This document shows, one piece after another, positions 27,711-36,073 of a DNA stretch of 64,000 bases; position 1 is the stretch's first letter, and each line of letters starts with the position of its first letter. The notes below the pieces were generated by a model. It worked only from the letters and a program-made list of their open reading frames with translations, was not told the DNA's origin and did not search any database. The position numbers and the translations under genes were made by a program. The stretch is from Azohydromonas lata NBRC 102462 (lineage in GTDB: Bacteria; Pseudomonadota; Gammaproteobacteria; Burkholderiales; Burkholderiaceae_C), in NCBI RefSeq assembly GCF_001571085.1, contig NZ_BCTC01000011.1:31532-95531 (forward strand), written 5' to 3'.

Positions 27711-27750
27711 GCGTCAGCCAGCCGTCAGAAAGAGGTCAGCAAGCCGTCAG
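27711..27750. promoter_or_regulatory. Four GTCAG direct repeats at exact 11-bp spacing
   Basis: GTCAG occurs at 27713, 27724, 27735 and 27746, each exactly 11 bp apart and with similar 7-bp contexts (GCGTCAG, CCGTCAG, AGGTCAG, CCGTCAG) separated by 4-bp spacers. This 7+4 layout is that of OmpR/PhoB-family response-regulator direct repeats. It lies between the divergent yjcH-actP and MFS genes, about 130 bp and 80 bp from their starts. Confidence 0.65.
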
Positions 27751-27830
27751 ACGGCGTGCCCAGCATGCGCTGGCGGCACCCCGACAGCAGGGCGCCCAAG
27801 ACCCGAAAACACGACCAGGAGACAAGCACC

Positions 27831-29528
27831 ATGGCCCCCGCCGCACGCGCGCTGAGCCCCTCGCGCTCACGCGCCCCCATGACACGCGAGGAGCGCAAGG
27901 TCATCTTCGCCTCCAGCCTGGGCACGGTCTTCGAGTGGTACGACTTCTACCTGTACGGCTCGCTGGCTTCCATCATCGCCAAGCAGTTTTTTTCTGGTTT
28001 GGATGCGGGCGCAGCTTTCATTTTCGCACTGCTGGCGTTTGCCGCGGGCTTCATCGTGCGGCCCTTCGGCGCGCTGGTGTTCGGCCGCTTGGGCGACATG
28101 ATCGGCCGCAAGTACACCTTCCTGGTGACCATCTTGCTCATGGGTCTGTCCACCTTCATCGTGGGCATCCTGCCCAGCTACGCCAGCGTGGGCGTGGCCG
28201 CACCCGTGATGCTCATCGCGCTGCGGCTGCTGCAGGGCCTGGCGCTGGGCGGCGAGTACGGCGGCGCGGCCACCTACGTGGCCGAGCACGCGCCGCACGG
28301 CAAGCGCGGCGCCTACACCTCGTGGATCCAGACCACCGCCACGCTGGGCCTGTTCCTGAGCCTGGTGGTGATCCTGGGCACGCGCACCGCGATGGGCGAG
28401 GAGGTGTTTGCCGACTGGGGCTGGCGCGTGCCCTTCCTGCTGTCCATCGTGCTGCTGGCCGTGAGCGTGTGGATACGGCTGTCCATGAACGAGTCGCCAG
28501 CGTTCAAGAAGATCAAGGAGGAGGGCCGCAGCTCCAAGAGCCCGCTGTCGGAGAGCTTTGGCCGCTGGAAGAACCTCAAGGTCGTGATCCTGGCGCTGGT
28601 GGGCCTGACCGCGGGGCAGGCGGTGGTGTGGTACACGGGCCAGTTCTACGCGCTGTTCTTCCTCACGCAGGCGCTCAAGGTGGAGCCGCAGACGGCCAAC
28701 ATCCTCATCGCCGTGTCGCTGCTGCTGGGCACGCCCTTCTTCATCGTCTTCGGCCGGCTGTCGGACCGCATAGGCCGCAAGCCCATCATCATGGGCGGCT
28801 GCCTGCTGGCGGCGCTGAGCTACTTCCCGCTGTTCCACGCGCTCACCGAGGCGGCCAACCCGGCGCTGGCGCAGGCGCAGCGCGCCGTGCCCATTGTCGT
28901 GACGGTGGACCCCGCGCGCTGCAGCTTCCAGGGCAGCCCCGTGGCGCGCGAGGTGGACTTCCGCAGCGACTGCGACCTGGCCAAGCGCACGCTGGCGCAG
29001 GCGGCCGTGAACTACTCGGTGGTCAAGGGCGGGCCCGGCACGCCGGCCACGGTGACGGTGGGCGAGCGCGTCATCCCCGCCTTCGACGCCACGCTCTCGG
29101 CCGACGGCTACGCCTTCGACAGCGCCAGCAAGGCGCGCATTGCCGCGTTCAAGAAGGAGGTGGCGCAGGCCACCAGCGCCGCGGGCTACCCTGCAGCGGC
29201 CGACCCCGCGCGCATCAACAAGCCGCTGGTGGTGGGCATCCTCACGCTGCTGGTGATCTACGTGACCATGGTGTACGGCCCCATCGCGGCGATGCTGGTG
29301 GAGCTCTTTCCCACGCGCATCCGCTACACCTCCATGAGCCTGCCCTACCACATAGGCAACGGCTGGTTCGGCGGGCTGCTGCCCACCACGGCCTTCGCCA
29401 TCGTGGCGCAGACGGGCAACATCTACAACGGCCTGTGGTATCCCATCGTGGTTGCGGGCGCGACCTTCGTGGTGGGCACCTTTTTCATCCGCGAGACCAA
29501 GGACCGCGACATCTACGCCGCCGACTGA
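27831..29528 (+). CDS. MHS-family MFS transporter with a large extra loop
   Basis: This 565-residue metabolite:H+ symporter is of the major facilitator superfamily. Family features include FEWYDFYLYGSLA in helix 1, GRLGDMIGRKYTF in the 2-3 loop, LQGLALGGEYGGAATYVAE, and FGRLSDRIGRKPIIMGG in the second half. Usual MHS proteins are about 430 residues; this one has an insert of roughly 130 residues (about 355-485) with two Cys, before the last helices. The ATG at 27831 follows AGGAGA. Its divergence from actP suggests a carboxylate substrate (inference). Confidence 0.9.
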   Translation: MAPAARALSPSRSRAPMTREERKVIFASSLGTVFEWYDFYLYGSLASIIAKQFFSGLDAGAAFIFALLAFAAGFIVRPFGALVFGRLGDMIGRKYTFLVTILLMGLSTFIVGILPSYASVGVAAPVMLIALRLLQGLALGGEYGGAATYVAEHAPHGKRGAYTSWIQTTATLGLFLSLVVILGTRTAMGEEVFADWGWRVPFLLSIVLLAVSVWIRLSMNESPAFKKIKEEGRSSKSPLSESFGRWKNLKVVILALVGLTAGQAVVWYTGQFYALFFLTQALKVEPQTANILIAVSLLLGTPFFIVFGRLSDRIGRKPIIMGGCLLAALSYFPLFHALTEAANPALAQAQRAVPIVVTVDPARCSFQGSPVAREVDFRSDCDLAKRTLAQAAVNYSVVKGGPGTPATVTVGERVIPAFDATLSADGYAFDSASKARIAAFKKEVAQATSAAGYPAAADPARINKPLVVGILTLLVIYVTMVYGPIAAMLVELFPTRIRYTSMSLPYHIGNGWFGGLLPTTAFAIVAQTGNIYNGLWYPIVVAGATFVVGTFFIRETKDRDIYAAD

Positions 29529-29556
29529 CAGGGTGCACGGCGCGGCGCCCCCATGC

Positions 29557-29583
29557 AAAAGCGCGGCCGTGGCCGCGCTTTTT
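29557..29583. terminator. Bidirectional terminator between MFS and cytochrome genes
   Basis: A 12-bp perfect stem AAAAGCGCGGCC (29557-29568) pairs with GGCCGCGCTTTT (29571-29582), followed by further T. It serves the rightward MFS gene and the leftward cytochrome gene. Confidence 0.87.
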
Positions 29584-29621
29584 CGCTTTCCGGCGGCGGC
29601 TGCGGGCCGCCGCCGCCAGCC

Positions 29622-30188
29622 TCAAGGGCCGGGGTTGGGGTTGTCCGGCGCCGAGGGCAGGGCGCTCAGGAACTCGTAGATGGCGCCCAGGTCGCTCGAA
29701 AGCATGTGGCCGTACACCGGCCAGGGCATCACCTGCAGCTTGCGCCCGTTCGCGGCCGGGTCGGGATCTATGCCGGTGCGCATGGTGCGTATGAACTGCC
29801 ACAGCCTCAGCCCCGCGGGCAGGCCCTTGGCGTCCGGGCGCAGGTTGGGCGAGGTGAAGGGGCCGAACTGCCGCCCGCCGGTGAGGTACTGCGCGGCGTT
29901 GATGACCTCGGGCTGCCCCAGGTAGGGGTCGCCGCCGGGGGCGTAGGCCGGGCGCGTGTGGCAGTCGTTGCAGCCGCCCACGGCGTTGACGAGGTAGCTG
30001 CCCAGGCCGACGAGGGCGCGGTCGCGGCCGGCCATGTTGAGCTTGATGCCCTCCGGGACGATGGCCAGGCCGCGGCGGGCGCGGTCGTCCAGTGGTGGCG
30101 GGGCGGTTTGGGCCAGCGCCTTGCCGGCCAACAGCGAGCACAGCAGCGCGGCACCCAGCGTTGTCAGGGAAAAGGACTTGCGAGACAT
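29622..30188 (-). CDS. Periplasmic monohaem cytochrome c
   Basis: This 188-residue protein has an N-terminal signal peptide (LGAALLCSLLAGKALAQ) and one haem c site CNDCH at residues 73-77. A Met-containing segment (LQVMPWPVYGHML) near the C-terminus can provide the sixth ligand. Similar proteins in Comamonadaceae are annotated as cytochrome c family and are of unknown electron partner. It is convergent with the MFS gene and divergent from narX, so it is probably a single-gene unit. Confidence 0.85.
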   Translation of the reverse strand: MSRKSFSLTTLGAALLCSLLAGKALAQTAPPPLDDRARRGLAIVPEGIKLNMAGRDRALVGLGSYLVNAVGGCNDCHTRPAYAPGGDPYLGQPEVINAAQYLTGGRQFGPFTSPNLRPDAKGLPAGLRLWQFIRTMRTGIDPDPAANGRKLQVMPWPVYGHMLSSDLGAIYEFLSALPSAPDNPNPGP

Positions 30189-30389
30189 GAATCCATCCTT
30201 TCACTGGTTCTTGCGCCGGCGTCCCCCACCGCGGCCAGCGGCCACAGCACGCGCCGGGGCGGCTACCGTAGGCCCCTGGCCGGGTGGCCCGCATCCCGGG
30301 GTTGCGGGCGGCACGGCGCGCGTTCACGGGATGCGTGGTTTTCGCATTGGTGGCAGGCGCGGCAGGCGCGCGCTGCGTAGAGTGCGCGC

Positions 30390-32321
30390 ATGAAGACTCC
30401 CTGGACTCTCGCGCGCAAGCTGCTGGCCATAGGCGCTGCGGTGCTGGTGCTGGCCCTGGCCTCCATAGGGCTGACGCTGTGGGTGAGCTGGCAGCTCGAA
30501 GGCGGCGCGGCGGCCGTCAACGAGGCCGGGCGCATGCGCATGCAGACCTGGCAGCTCGCGGCCTCGCTGCACGACACCTCGCCTGAGCAGGTGCAGGCGC
30601 AGTTCGACCGCTTCCAGGCCAGCCTGGATTTGCTGGGCCGCGGGGACCCCTCCCGCCCCCTGTTCGTGCCATGGAACGATGCCGTGCATGCGGCCTTTGC
30701 GGACGTGCTGCAGCAGTGGCAGCAGTTGCACGCGCGCTGGGCGCAAGGGACGCTGCCCGCGCCGGCGCAGGTGCGCGCCGATGCCGACGCCTTCGTGCGC
30801 TCCGTGGACCTGTTCGTGGGCTCCATCGAGCTGCAGCTCGCGCGCTTCACCAGCATCCTGCACCTGTACCAGCTGGCCATGCTTGGGCTGGCCATCGCGG
30901 TGGCCGTGGCGCTGTTCTACACGGGGCACCTGTTCGTCCTGGAGCCGCTGGCGCGGCTGCAGCGCGGCCTGGAGCGCGTGGAGCAGGCCGACTTCGACGC
31001 GCGCGTGGAGGTGCAAAGCCGCGACGAGTTCGGCCGCCTGGGCGAGGGCTTCAACCGCATGGCGCAGACGCTGCAGTCGCTCTACCGCGGGCTGGAGGAC
31101 AAGGTGCGCGAGAAGACCGCCAAGCTGGAGCTGCAGCGCGGGCGGCTGCAGGCGCTGTACGACGTGAGCGCGCTGCTGGCGCGCTCCGACACGCTGGAGG
31201 GCATGGCGCAGCACTTCGCCAAGCAGGTGCGGCGCATTGCCGGCGCCGACGCCGCGGCCATCCGCTGGAGCGACGAGGCCAACCAGCGCTACTTGCTGCT
31301 GGCCGGCGAGGGCCTGCCCGCGGCGCTGAGCGAGGGCGAGCACTGCGTGCCCACGGGCGAGTGCCTGTGCGGCCAGTCCGCGGCCGATGCGCGCACCCGC
31401 GTCATCCCCATCGTCATGGCCGACCAGACGCTGGGCCACTGCGCCCGCGAGGGCTTCAAGACGCTGGTGAGCGTGCCGGTGCGGCTGCACCACCGGCTGC
31501 TGGGCGAGGTGGACCTCTTCTTCCGCGGCAGCGTCACGCTCAGCGACGAGGAGCGCAGCCTGCTGGACGCGCTGGCGAGCCACCTGGCCGGCGGCATGGA
31601 AGGGCTGCGCGCCGCGGCGCTGGAGCGCGAGGGCGCGGTGGCCGAGGAGCGCAGCTTCATTGCGCGCGAGCTGCACGACTCCATCGCGCAGTCGCTGGCT
31701 TTCTTGAAGATCCAGGTCCAGCTCCTGCGCGCGGCGCGCCAGCGCGGCGACGAGGCGGTGGTGGAGCGCACCCTGGGCGAGCTCGACACGGGCGTGCGCG
31801 AGTGCATGGGCGACGTGCGCGAGCTGCTGGTGCATTTCCGCACCCGCACCAACGCCGAGCACATCGAGCCCGCGCTGCGCACCACGCTGCAGAAGTTCGA
31901 GCACCAGACGGGCCTGAAGTCGCACCTGGAGCTGGAGGGCCACGCCCTGCCGCTGGACCCGGACGCGCAGGTGCAGGTGCTGCACGTGGTGCAGGAGGCG
32001 CTGTCCAACGTGCGCAAGCACGCGCGGGCGTCGCAGGTGTGGGTGGAGGTGGCGGCCGACAGCGCGGGCTGGCGCTTCGAGGTGCGCGACGACGGCCAGG
32101 GCTTTGACCCCGACGCCGACCGCGCCGAGACGCACGTGGGCCTGCGCATCATGCGCGAGCGCGCCGCGCGCATCGGCGCCCAGGTGCGCGTGGACGCCGT
32201 GCCCGGCGCGGGCAGTTGCGTGACGCTGACGGTGCCGCCCTCGGCCGCCGCGTCCGCCGTGTCCACGGCTCCCGCCGCCGGCACGCCGCCCGCGGCTCAA
32301 GCGCCCTCGGCGGCGGCATGA
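30390..32321 (+). CDS. narX: Nitrate/nitrite sensor histidine kinase NarX-like
   Basis: This 643-residue kinase has TM1 at about 12-34, a periplasmic domain with the ligand P-box NEAGRMRMQTWQL (residues 44-56), TM2 at about 157-180, HAMP to about 235, a GAF-like central module with four Cys (319, 325, 327, 351; HCVPTGECLCGQ), HisKA_3 with phosphoacceptor His429 in ARELHDSIAQSLAF, and HATPase_c with NVRKHARA and DDGQGFD. P-box and Cys-bearing central module are NarX/NarQ traits. The C-terminal 30 residues are an Ala/Pro tail. narL follows after 7 bases. Confidence 0.88.
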   Translation: MKTPWTLARKLLAIGAAVLVLALASIGLTLWVSWQLEGGAAAVNEAGRMRMQTWQLAASLHDTSPEQVQAQFDRFQASLDLLGRGDPSRPLFVPWNDAVHAAFADVLQQWQQLHARWAQGTLPAPAQVRADADAFVRSVDLFVGSIELQLARFTSILHLYQLAMLGLAIAVAVALFYTGHLFVLEPLARLQRGLERVEQADFDARVEVQSRDEFGRLGEGFNRMAQTLQSLYRGLEDKVREKTAKLELQRGRLQALYDVSALLARSDTLEGMAQHFAKQVRRIAGADAAAIRWSDEANQRYLLLAGEGLPAALSEGEHCVPTGECLCGQSAADARTRVIPIVMADQTLGHCAREGFKTLVSVPVRLHHRLLGEVDLFFRGSVTLSDEERSLLDALASHLAGGMEGLRAAALEREGAVAEERSFIARELHDSIAQSLAFLKIQVQLLRAARQRGDEAVVERTLGELDTGVRECMGDVRELLVHFRTRTNAEHIEPALRTTLQKFEHQTGLKSHLELEGHALPLDPDAQVQVLHVVQEALSNVRKHARASQVWVEVAADSAGWRFEVRDDGQGFDPDADRAETHVGLRIMRERAARIGAQVRVDAVPGAGSCVTLTVPPSAAASAVSTAPAAGTPPAAQAPSAAA

Positions 32322-32328
32322 TCGCGCG

Positions 32329-33033
32329 ATGATGACAACGCATTCCCCCGCCGGCGCCGCCGCCGGCGCGCCCATCCGGCTGCTGGTGGTGGACGACCAC
32401 ACCCTGTTTCGCCGCGGCCTGATCGCGCTGCTGGCCGCCGACGCGCGCTTCACCGTGGTGGCCGAGGCCGGCGACGCCGGCGAGGCGCAGCGCCACGCGC
32501 AGGCGCTGCAGCCTGACCTGATCCTGCTGGACAACCACCTGCCCGGCGTCAACGGCGTGGACGCGCTCAAGGGCCTGAAGGAGGCCGCGCCGCACGCGCG
32601 CGTGCTCATGCTCACCGTGAGCGAGGACGAGCGCGACCTCGCCGCCGCGCTGCGCAACGGCGCGCAGGGCTACCTGCTCAAGACCATAGACAGCGAGGCG
32701 CTGGCGGCCTCCATCGTGCGCAGCGTGCGCGGCGAGTCGGTGGTCAGCCCCGAGATGACGGCCAAGCTGGTGGCCGCGTTCCAGTCGCTGGGGGCCCCGG
32801 CGCCGTCCGCGCCCGCCGCACCCGCGCCGGCCGACCCCATCGTCACGCTGTCGCCGCGCGAGCGCGAGATCTTGAGCCACATCGCCCGCGGCGCCAGCAA
32901 CAAGGAGATCGGCCGCGCCCTGGACATCGCCGAGACCACCGTGAAGATCCACGTGCAGCACATCCTGCGCAAGCTCAACCTCAGCTCGCGCGTGCAGGCG
33001 GCGGTGTACGCGACGGAGCGGGGGTTGAGCTGA
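32329..33033 (+). CDS. narL: NarL-type response regulator
   Basis: This 234-residue protein has a receiver domain (LLVVDDHTLFRRG, phosphoacceptor Asp68 in LILLDNHLPGVNG, Lys in YLLKTID) and a LuxR-type HTH (LSPREREILSHIARGASNKEIG, then TVKIHVQHILRKLNL). The linker is Ala/Pro-rich. Adjacent start codons at 32329 and 32332 are both possible. It is translated with the NarX-like kinase seven bases upstream and most likely controls nitrate- and nitrite-responsive genes such as those at 36-50 kb (inference). Confidence 0.9.
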   Translation: MMTTHSPAGAAAGAPIRLLVVDDHTLFRRGLIALLAADARFTVVAEAGDAGEAQRHAQALQPDLILLDNHLPGVNGVDALKGLKEAAPHARVLMLTVSEDERDLAAALRNGAQGYLLKTIDSEALAASIVRSVRGESVVSPEMTAKLVAAFQSLGAPAPSAPAAPAPADPIVTLSPREREILSHIARGASNKEIGRALDIAETTVKIHVQHILRKLNLSSRVQAAVYATERGLS

Positions 33034-33051
33034 GGAGCGGGGCGGCCGCCC

Positions 33052-33318
33052 TCAAAGGTGCCGCTCAATCCACTCCCAGGCCTTCTTGGGCATCCATCCG
33101 GCGTAGTCGCGCGTGACCTTGATGACGAGCAGGCTGTCGTTGTCGTCCAGCGCGCGGCGCAGCCGGGTCGAGAGCTGGTCGGCGGCCTCGCTGGTGTGCA
33201 CCAGCCAGGTGGTGCCGAGGTGGTGCCACCACGTGCCGGAGCTGCGCAGCTCGTCGTGCAGGTGGGCGTAGTTCTGGCCGACCTTGTTGAGGTCGTAGGA
33301 GACGCAATAGACGGGCAT
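33052..33318 (-). CDS. SinR-family / Cas2-fold small protein
   Basis: This 88-residue protein starts MPVYCVSYDLNKVGQNY and contains GTWWHHLGTTWLVHT and DDNDSLLVIKV, the pattern of the orphan ferredoxin-fold family annotated as SinR or Cas2/VapD-like. The first strand with YDL and a following Asn resembles the Cas2 strand that carries the catalytic Asp. There is no cas1, no CRISPR array and no toxin partner nearby. Function is unknown; a nuclease or RNA-binding role would be a guess from the fold. The ATG at 33318 starts the conserved strand directly. Confidence 0.78.
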   Translation of the reverse strand: MPVYCVSYDLNKVGQNYAHLHDELRSSGTWWHHLGTTWLVHTSEAADQLSTRLRRALDDNDSLLVIKVTRDYAGWMPKKAWEWIERHL

Positions 33319-33482
33319 GGCGGTGTCCGTGAGGCAAGTCCAAGGGGGTTCTGCAGGGGCGTGTGCGGCGAGCCGCCCGCGGTCCTCTTGTCGCGCAGCC
33401 CGCAGGGCGGGCCAAGGCAGAATTTCTCGTTCCACGGCATGGATGCGTGGAAATGGCCCGTCCGGCGCGAGCAGCGTGAACT

Positions 33483-33497
33483 GCGCACGCGCGTTGC
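33483..33497 (+). promoter_or_regulatory. Degenerate sigma-54-like promoter before PEP-CTERM gene
   Basis: GCGCAC (33483-33488), 5 bp, then TTGC (33494-33497) resembles a -24/-12 promoter but lacks one base of the critical -24 GG. It is listed only because the other PEP-CTERM gene of the window has a consensus sigma-54 promoter. Confidence 0.2.
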
Positions 33498-33599
33498 GGC
33501 AAGTTTTCACAGTTTCGTCACGGCTTGTTTCCGCGGCTGCCGGACACTGTCAGGGCCGTCCAACGCCCTGTTCCGCCGTAACGCCGGCGGCTGCCCAGC

Positions 33600-34697
33600 A
33601 TGTCCTTGCCCCAGTCCACCGCTGCCTCCCTGCGTGCCTTGCCCCTCGCACTGTCCGCCGCGTTCCTGGTGGGCGCGGCCTGGTCCGGCAGTGCACAGGC
33701 CACCGTGATCGACCTGGGCACGGCCGCCAGCTTCAACGTCTTTGCCCTGGGCAACTTCAGCAGCGCCGGCAGCGACACCGAAGGCGCCGTGGCCGTGGCC
33801 GGCAACGCCGCACTCTCCGGCTACAGCGTCAACGCCTTGAACAAGGCGGATTCGGCCGGGAAGGCGCTGGTGGTCGGCGGCAACCTGAACTTCTGGAACG
33901 GCTCCATCAACAACGGCAATGCCTGGGTGGGCGGCAGCACCAGCTTGGGCAACCTGGGGTTCGCCGGCTCCTTGCAGCAGGGCGCCGCGCCGTTCTCCTT
34001 CGACCAGACTGCGCAGCAGCTCAGCAGCCTGTCCGCGGCGCTCAACACCGCCACGGCCAATGGCACGGCCAGCTTCAACCCCTGGGGCGGCGTGACCCTG
34101 CGCGGCGACGGCAGCGCCGGCGCGCAGGTTTTCAACGTGTCCGGCGAGCGGCTGCTGGGCTTGAACAACATCATGTTCGACGGGCTGAGCCGCGGGCAGA
34201 CGCTGATTTTCAATGTCAGCGGCACGCGCGCTGGATTCCAGAACGTCGGCCTGTACGGCTTTGCCGACTACAACGTCCTTTTCAATTTCGTCGACGTGAC
34301 GGACCTGGTGCTCAGCGGCGTGGGCGTTTACGGCAGCATCTTGGCGCCCAAGGCTTCCATCTCCGGCGGCAACGGGCAGATCAACGGCAACGTGGTGGTC
34401 AAGGACTGGGTTTCGAATATCCAGATCAACGCCAACCACTATTTCTCGACGGTCGACGTGGCGGGCTTGCAGCTGCCGTCCGCGCCGGTCTCCACGCCGA
34501 CGTCTTCGCCGACTTCCTCTCCGACGTCTTCTCCCTCGGCCGGCCCGCAGTCGTCCCCGTTGTCGCAGCCGCAGTCCTCGCCCGTGTCGCAACCCGCCAA
34601 GGCCGTGCCGGAGCCCGGCACGCTGGCCTTGCTGCTGGCCGGGCTGAGCGCCTGCGCCCTGGCGGCCAGGCGCCGTCAGCGCCACGGCAGGGCTTGA
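33600..34697 (+). CDS. PEP-CTERM exported protein with choice-of-anchor A domain
   Basis: This 365-residue secreted protein has a signal peptide (residues about 1-34, ending GSAQA), a choice-of-anchor A domain (about 35-290; starts VIDLGTAASFNVFALGNFS, contains AGNAALSGYSV and GVGVYGSILAPKA), a Ser/Thr/Pro linker with PTSS repeats, and a PEP-CTERM tail (VPEPGTLALLLAGLSACALAARRRQ). The tail is recognised by exosortase, which must be encoded elsewhere. The role is probably in extracellular matrix or cell surface. Codon use is normal for the region. Confidence 0.88.
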   Translation: MSLPQSTAASLRALPLALSAAFLVGAAWSGSAQATVIDLGTAASFNVFALGNFSSAGSDTEGAVAVAGNAALSGYSVNALNKADSAGKALVVGGNLNFWNGSINNGNAWVGGSTSLGNLGFAGSLQQGAAPFSFDQTAQQLSSLSAALNTATANGTASFNPWGGVTLRGDGSAGAQVFNVSGERLLGLNNIMFDGLSRGQTLIFNVSGTRAGFQNVGLYGFADYNVLFNFVDVTDLVLSGVGVYGSILAPKASISGGNGQINGNVVVKDWVSNIQINANHYFSTVDVAGLQLPSAPVSTPTSSPTSSPTSSPSAGPQSSPLSQPQSSPVSQPAKAVPEPGTLALLLAGLSACALAARRRQRHGRA

Positions 34698-34737
34698 TGC
34701 GGACAATGGCGTGCTCCCTCCACGCCATTGCCGCGCG

Positions 34738-35601
34738 ATGCCCCTTGTGACCGACGACCAGCCCCGCCTGCCTCCCGCCCCGCGCTCCCTACAAAAGGGC
34801 GCGCCCTTGAAGCGCCTGCTCGGCGAGGAGGCGGTGGATGGCCTGGCGCACAACCTGCGCCTGGCGTATCCGGCATTCGATGCCGGTGCCTTTCGCGCCG
34901 CCGCCCTGGAAGGCCTGGAGCCGCTGGGCATCATGGACCGCGGCGTGCACCTGGCGCGGGCGATGCGCAAATACCTGCCCGCCAATTACGCGTCGGCCAT
35001 CGCCATATTGCTGGACTCGCTCACGCCGCCCATGGCGCGCACCGACGAATTGGGGCTGGCCGTGTTTTTCTATTTGCCGCACGTGAGTTTCGTCGCCCAA
35101 TATGGGCTGGACCCTGTGGGTAATGGCGGCGAGGATCCTTTCGAAGTTTCCATGCGGGCTCAATATGAATTGACGCGCCGCTTCAGCGCCGAGTTCTGCA
35201 TACGCCCTTTCCTGATCCGCGAGCCGCAGCGCACCCTGGAGCGGCTGCTGCAGTGGACGGACGACCCCGACCCGCACGTGCGCCGCCTGTGCTCCGAGGG
35301 CACGCGGCCGCGCCTGCCCTGGGCCATGCGCCTTCCCGCCTTCGACGCCGATCCCACGCCGGTGCTGCCCCTCCTGGAAAAGCTCAAGAACGACCCCGAG
35401 CTGTACGTGCGCCGCAGCGTCGCCAACCACTTGGGCGACATCGCCAAGCGGCATCCCGAGCGCGTGTTCGAGCTGTGCCGGCGCTGGCTGGCGGATGCGG
35501 ACAACGAATTGCGCTGGCTCATACGCCACGCCTTGCGGCATCCGGCCAAGAAGCTGGTACCCGCTGCCGTGCAACTGCGCGCCGCAGCCTGCAAGGTCTG
35601 A
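34738..35601 (+). CDS. DNA alkylation repair HEAT-like protein (AlkC/AlkD type)
   Basis: This 287-residue all-helical protein has HEAT-like repeats. The C-terminal half carries WTDDPDPHVRRLCSEGTRPRLPW and LYVRRSVANHLGDIAKRHPE, blocks conserved in the DNA-alkylation-repair family that excises alkylated bases through a HEAT-repeat glycosylase fold. Whether the glycosylase is active cannot be judged here. From about 34,960 to 35,180 the codons are more AT-ending than in neighbouring genes. It begins 40 bp after the PEP-CTERM gene but has no functional link to it. Confidence 0.82.
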   Translation: MPLVTDDQPRLPPAPRSLQKGAPLKRLLGEEAVDGLAHNLRLAYPAFDAGAFRAAALEGLEPLGIMDRGVHLARAMRKYLPANYASAIAILLDSLTPPMARTDELGLAVFFYLPHVSFVAQYGLDPVGNGGEDPFEVSMRAQYELTRRFSAEFCIRPFLIREPQRTLERLLQWTDDPDPHVRRLCSEGTRPRLPWAMRLPAFDADPTPVLPLLEKLKNDPELYVRRSVANHLGDIAKRHPERVFELCRRWLADADNELRWLIRHALRHPAKKLVPAAVQLRAAACKV

Positions 35602-35779
35602 CGCCCGTCACACCCCTTGTAGCGCGGCGCCGGCCCGGTCCACGCCCAGGCGCTGCACCTGCCGTGCCGGGATGCCGCTGGAACCGGTGAAGGGGGCCAA
35701 GGGGTTTTCAAAAAAGTGATTTCCGCGGCCCGTGGAATTTATTGCTTGTTGTTTTAATTTGCCCATTATTTTGATGGGT

Positions 35780-35868
35780 CAAGATATCTTGCGCTTTGAA
35801 ACCGCGGCGCCAGGTTTCCCGTGTATTTTTCACGCCCTTAGTTCCAAAGAACTATGTCGGGTTAACCC
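35780..35868. promoter_or_regulatory. Three palindromes upstream of molybdoenzyme operon
   Basis: CAAGATATCTTG (35780-35791) is a perfect 12-bp palindrome; TAGTTC-CAAA-GAACTA (35839-35854) is a perfect 6-bp inverted repeat with a 4-bp spacer; GGGTTAACCC (35859-35868) is a perfect 10-bp palindrome. They lie 200-290 bp before the start codon and are candidates for operator sites of the operon. Confidence 0.5.
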
Positions 35869-35930
35869 TGCGTACTCCTTCCGCTGCTGAAAACTGACCG
35901 TCGGAAGAATGTGCCGCGTCGGTGGAAACC

Positions 35931-35984
35931 GGGACAGTCATGCCTCAACGAGCGCAGCAGGAAGCGCTGTCCATGGCTGTCCCC
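35931..35984 (+). promoter_or_regulatory. Leader with mutually exclusive hairpins
   Basis: GGGACAG (35931-35937) can pair with CTGTCC at 35967-35972 or with CTGTCCC at 35977-35983. The two structures exclude each other, as in attenuators or antiterminator-responsive leaders. A second small stem AGCGC/GCGCT lies inside the first option. No known riboswitch family was recognised. Confidence 0.4.
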
Positions 35985-36073
35985 GGCACCCGCAAGCAGC
36001 AGCTGCCCTGCTGAGAGAGCAAACCGACAGCCCTGGTCCCAGCGCGCCCCGGGCCGGTTCAGCAAGGAAAAAC

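Larger units (their letters stand above)
35602..36073. other. AT-rich, palindrome-rich upstream region and leader of the molybdoenzyme operon
   Basis: No gene is seen in these 472 bases. The segment 35,700-35,870 is clearly AT-richer than the rest of the window. It holds three perfect palindromes (listed separately) and is followed by a leader with two alternative pairing partners for GGGACAG. It separates the repair gene from the molybdoenzyme start at 36074. Confidence 0.7.

Noticed and set aside
33052..33318. A CRISPR system around the Cas2-fold protein
   Set aside because: No direct-repeat array, cas1 or effector gene is present within the window.
35771..35782. TTGATGGGTCAA before the molybdoenzyme operon as an FNR site
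   Set aside because: The half-sites TTGA and TCAA are four bases apart, not six, so the spacing does not fit FNR or Dnr binding.
35895..36073. A molybdenum-cofactor or cobalamin riboswitch in the leader
   Set aside because: None of the conserved sequence blocks of these classes could be recognised; only the alternative pairing is visible.
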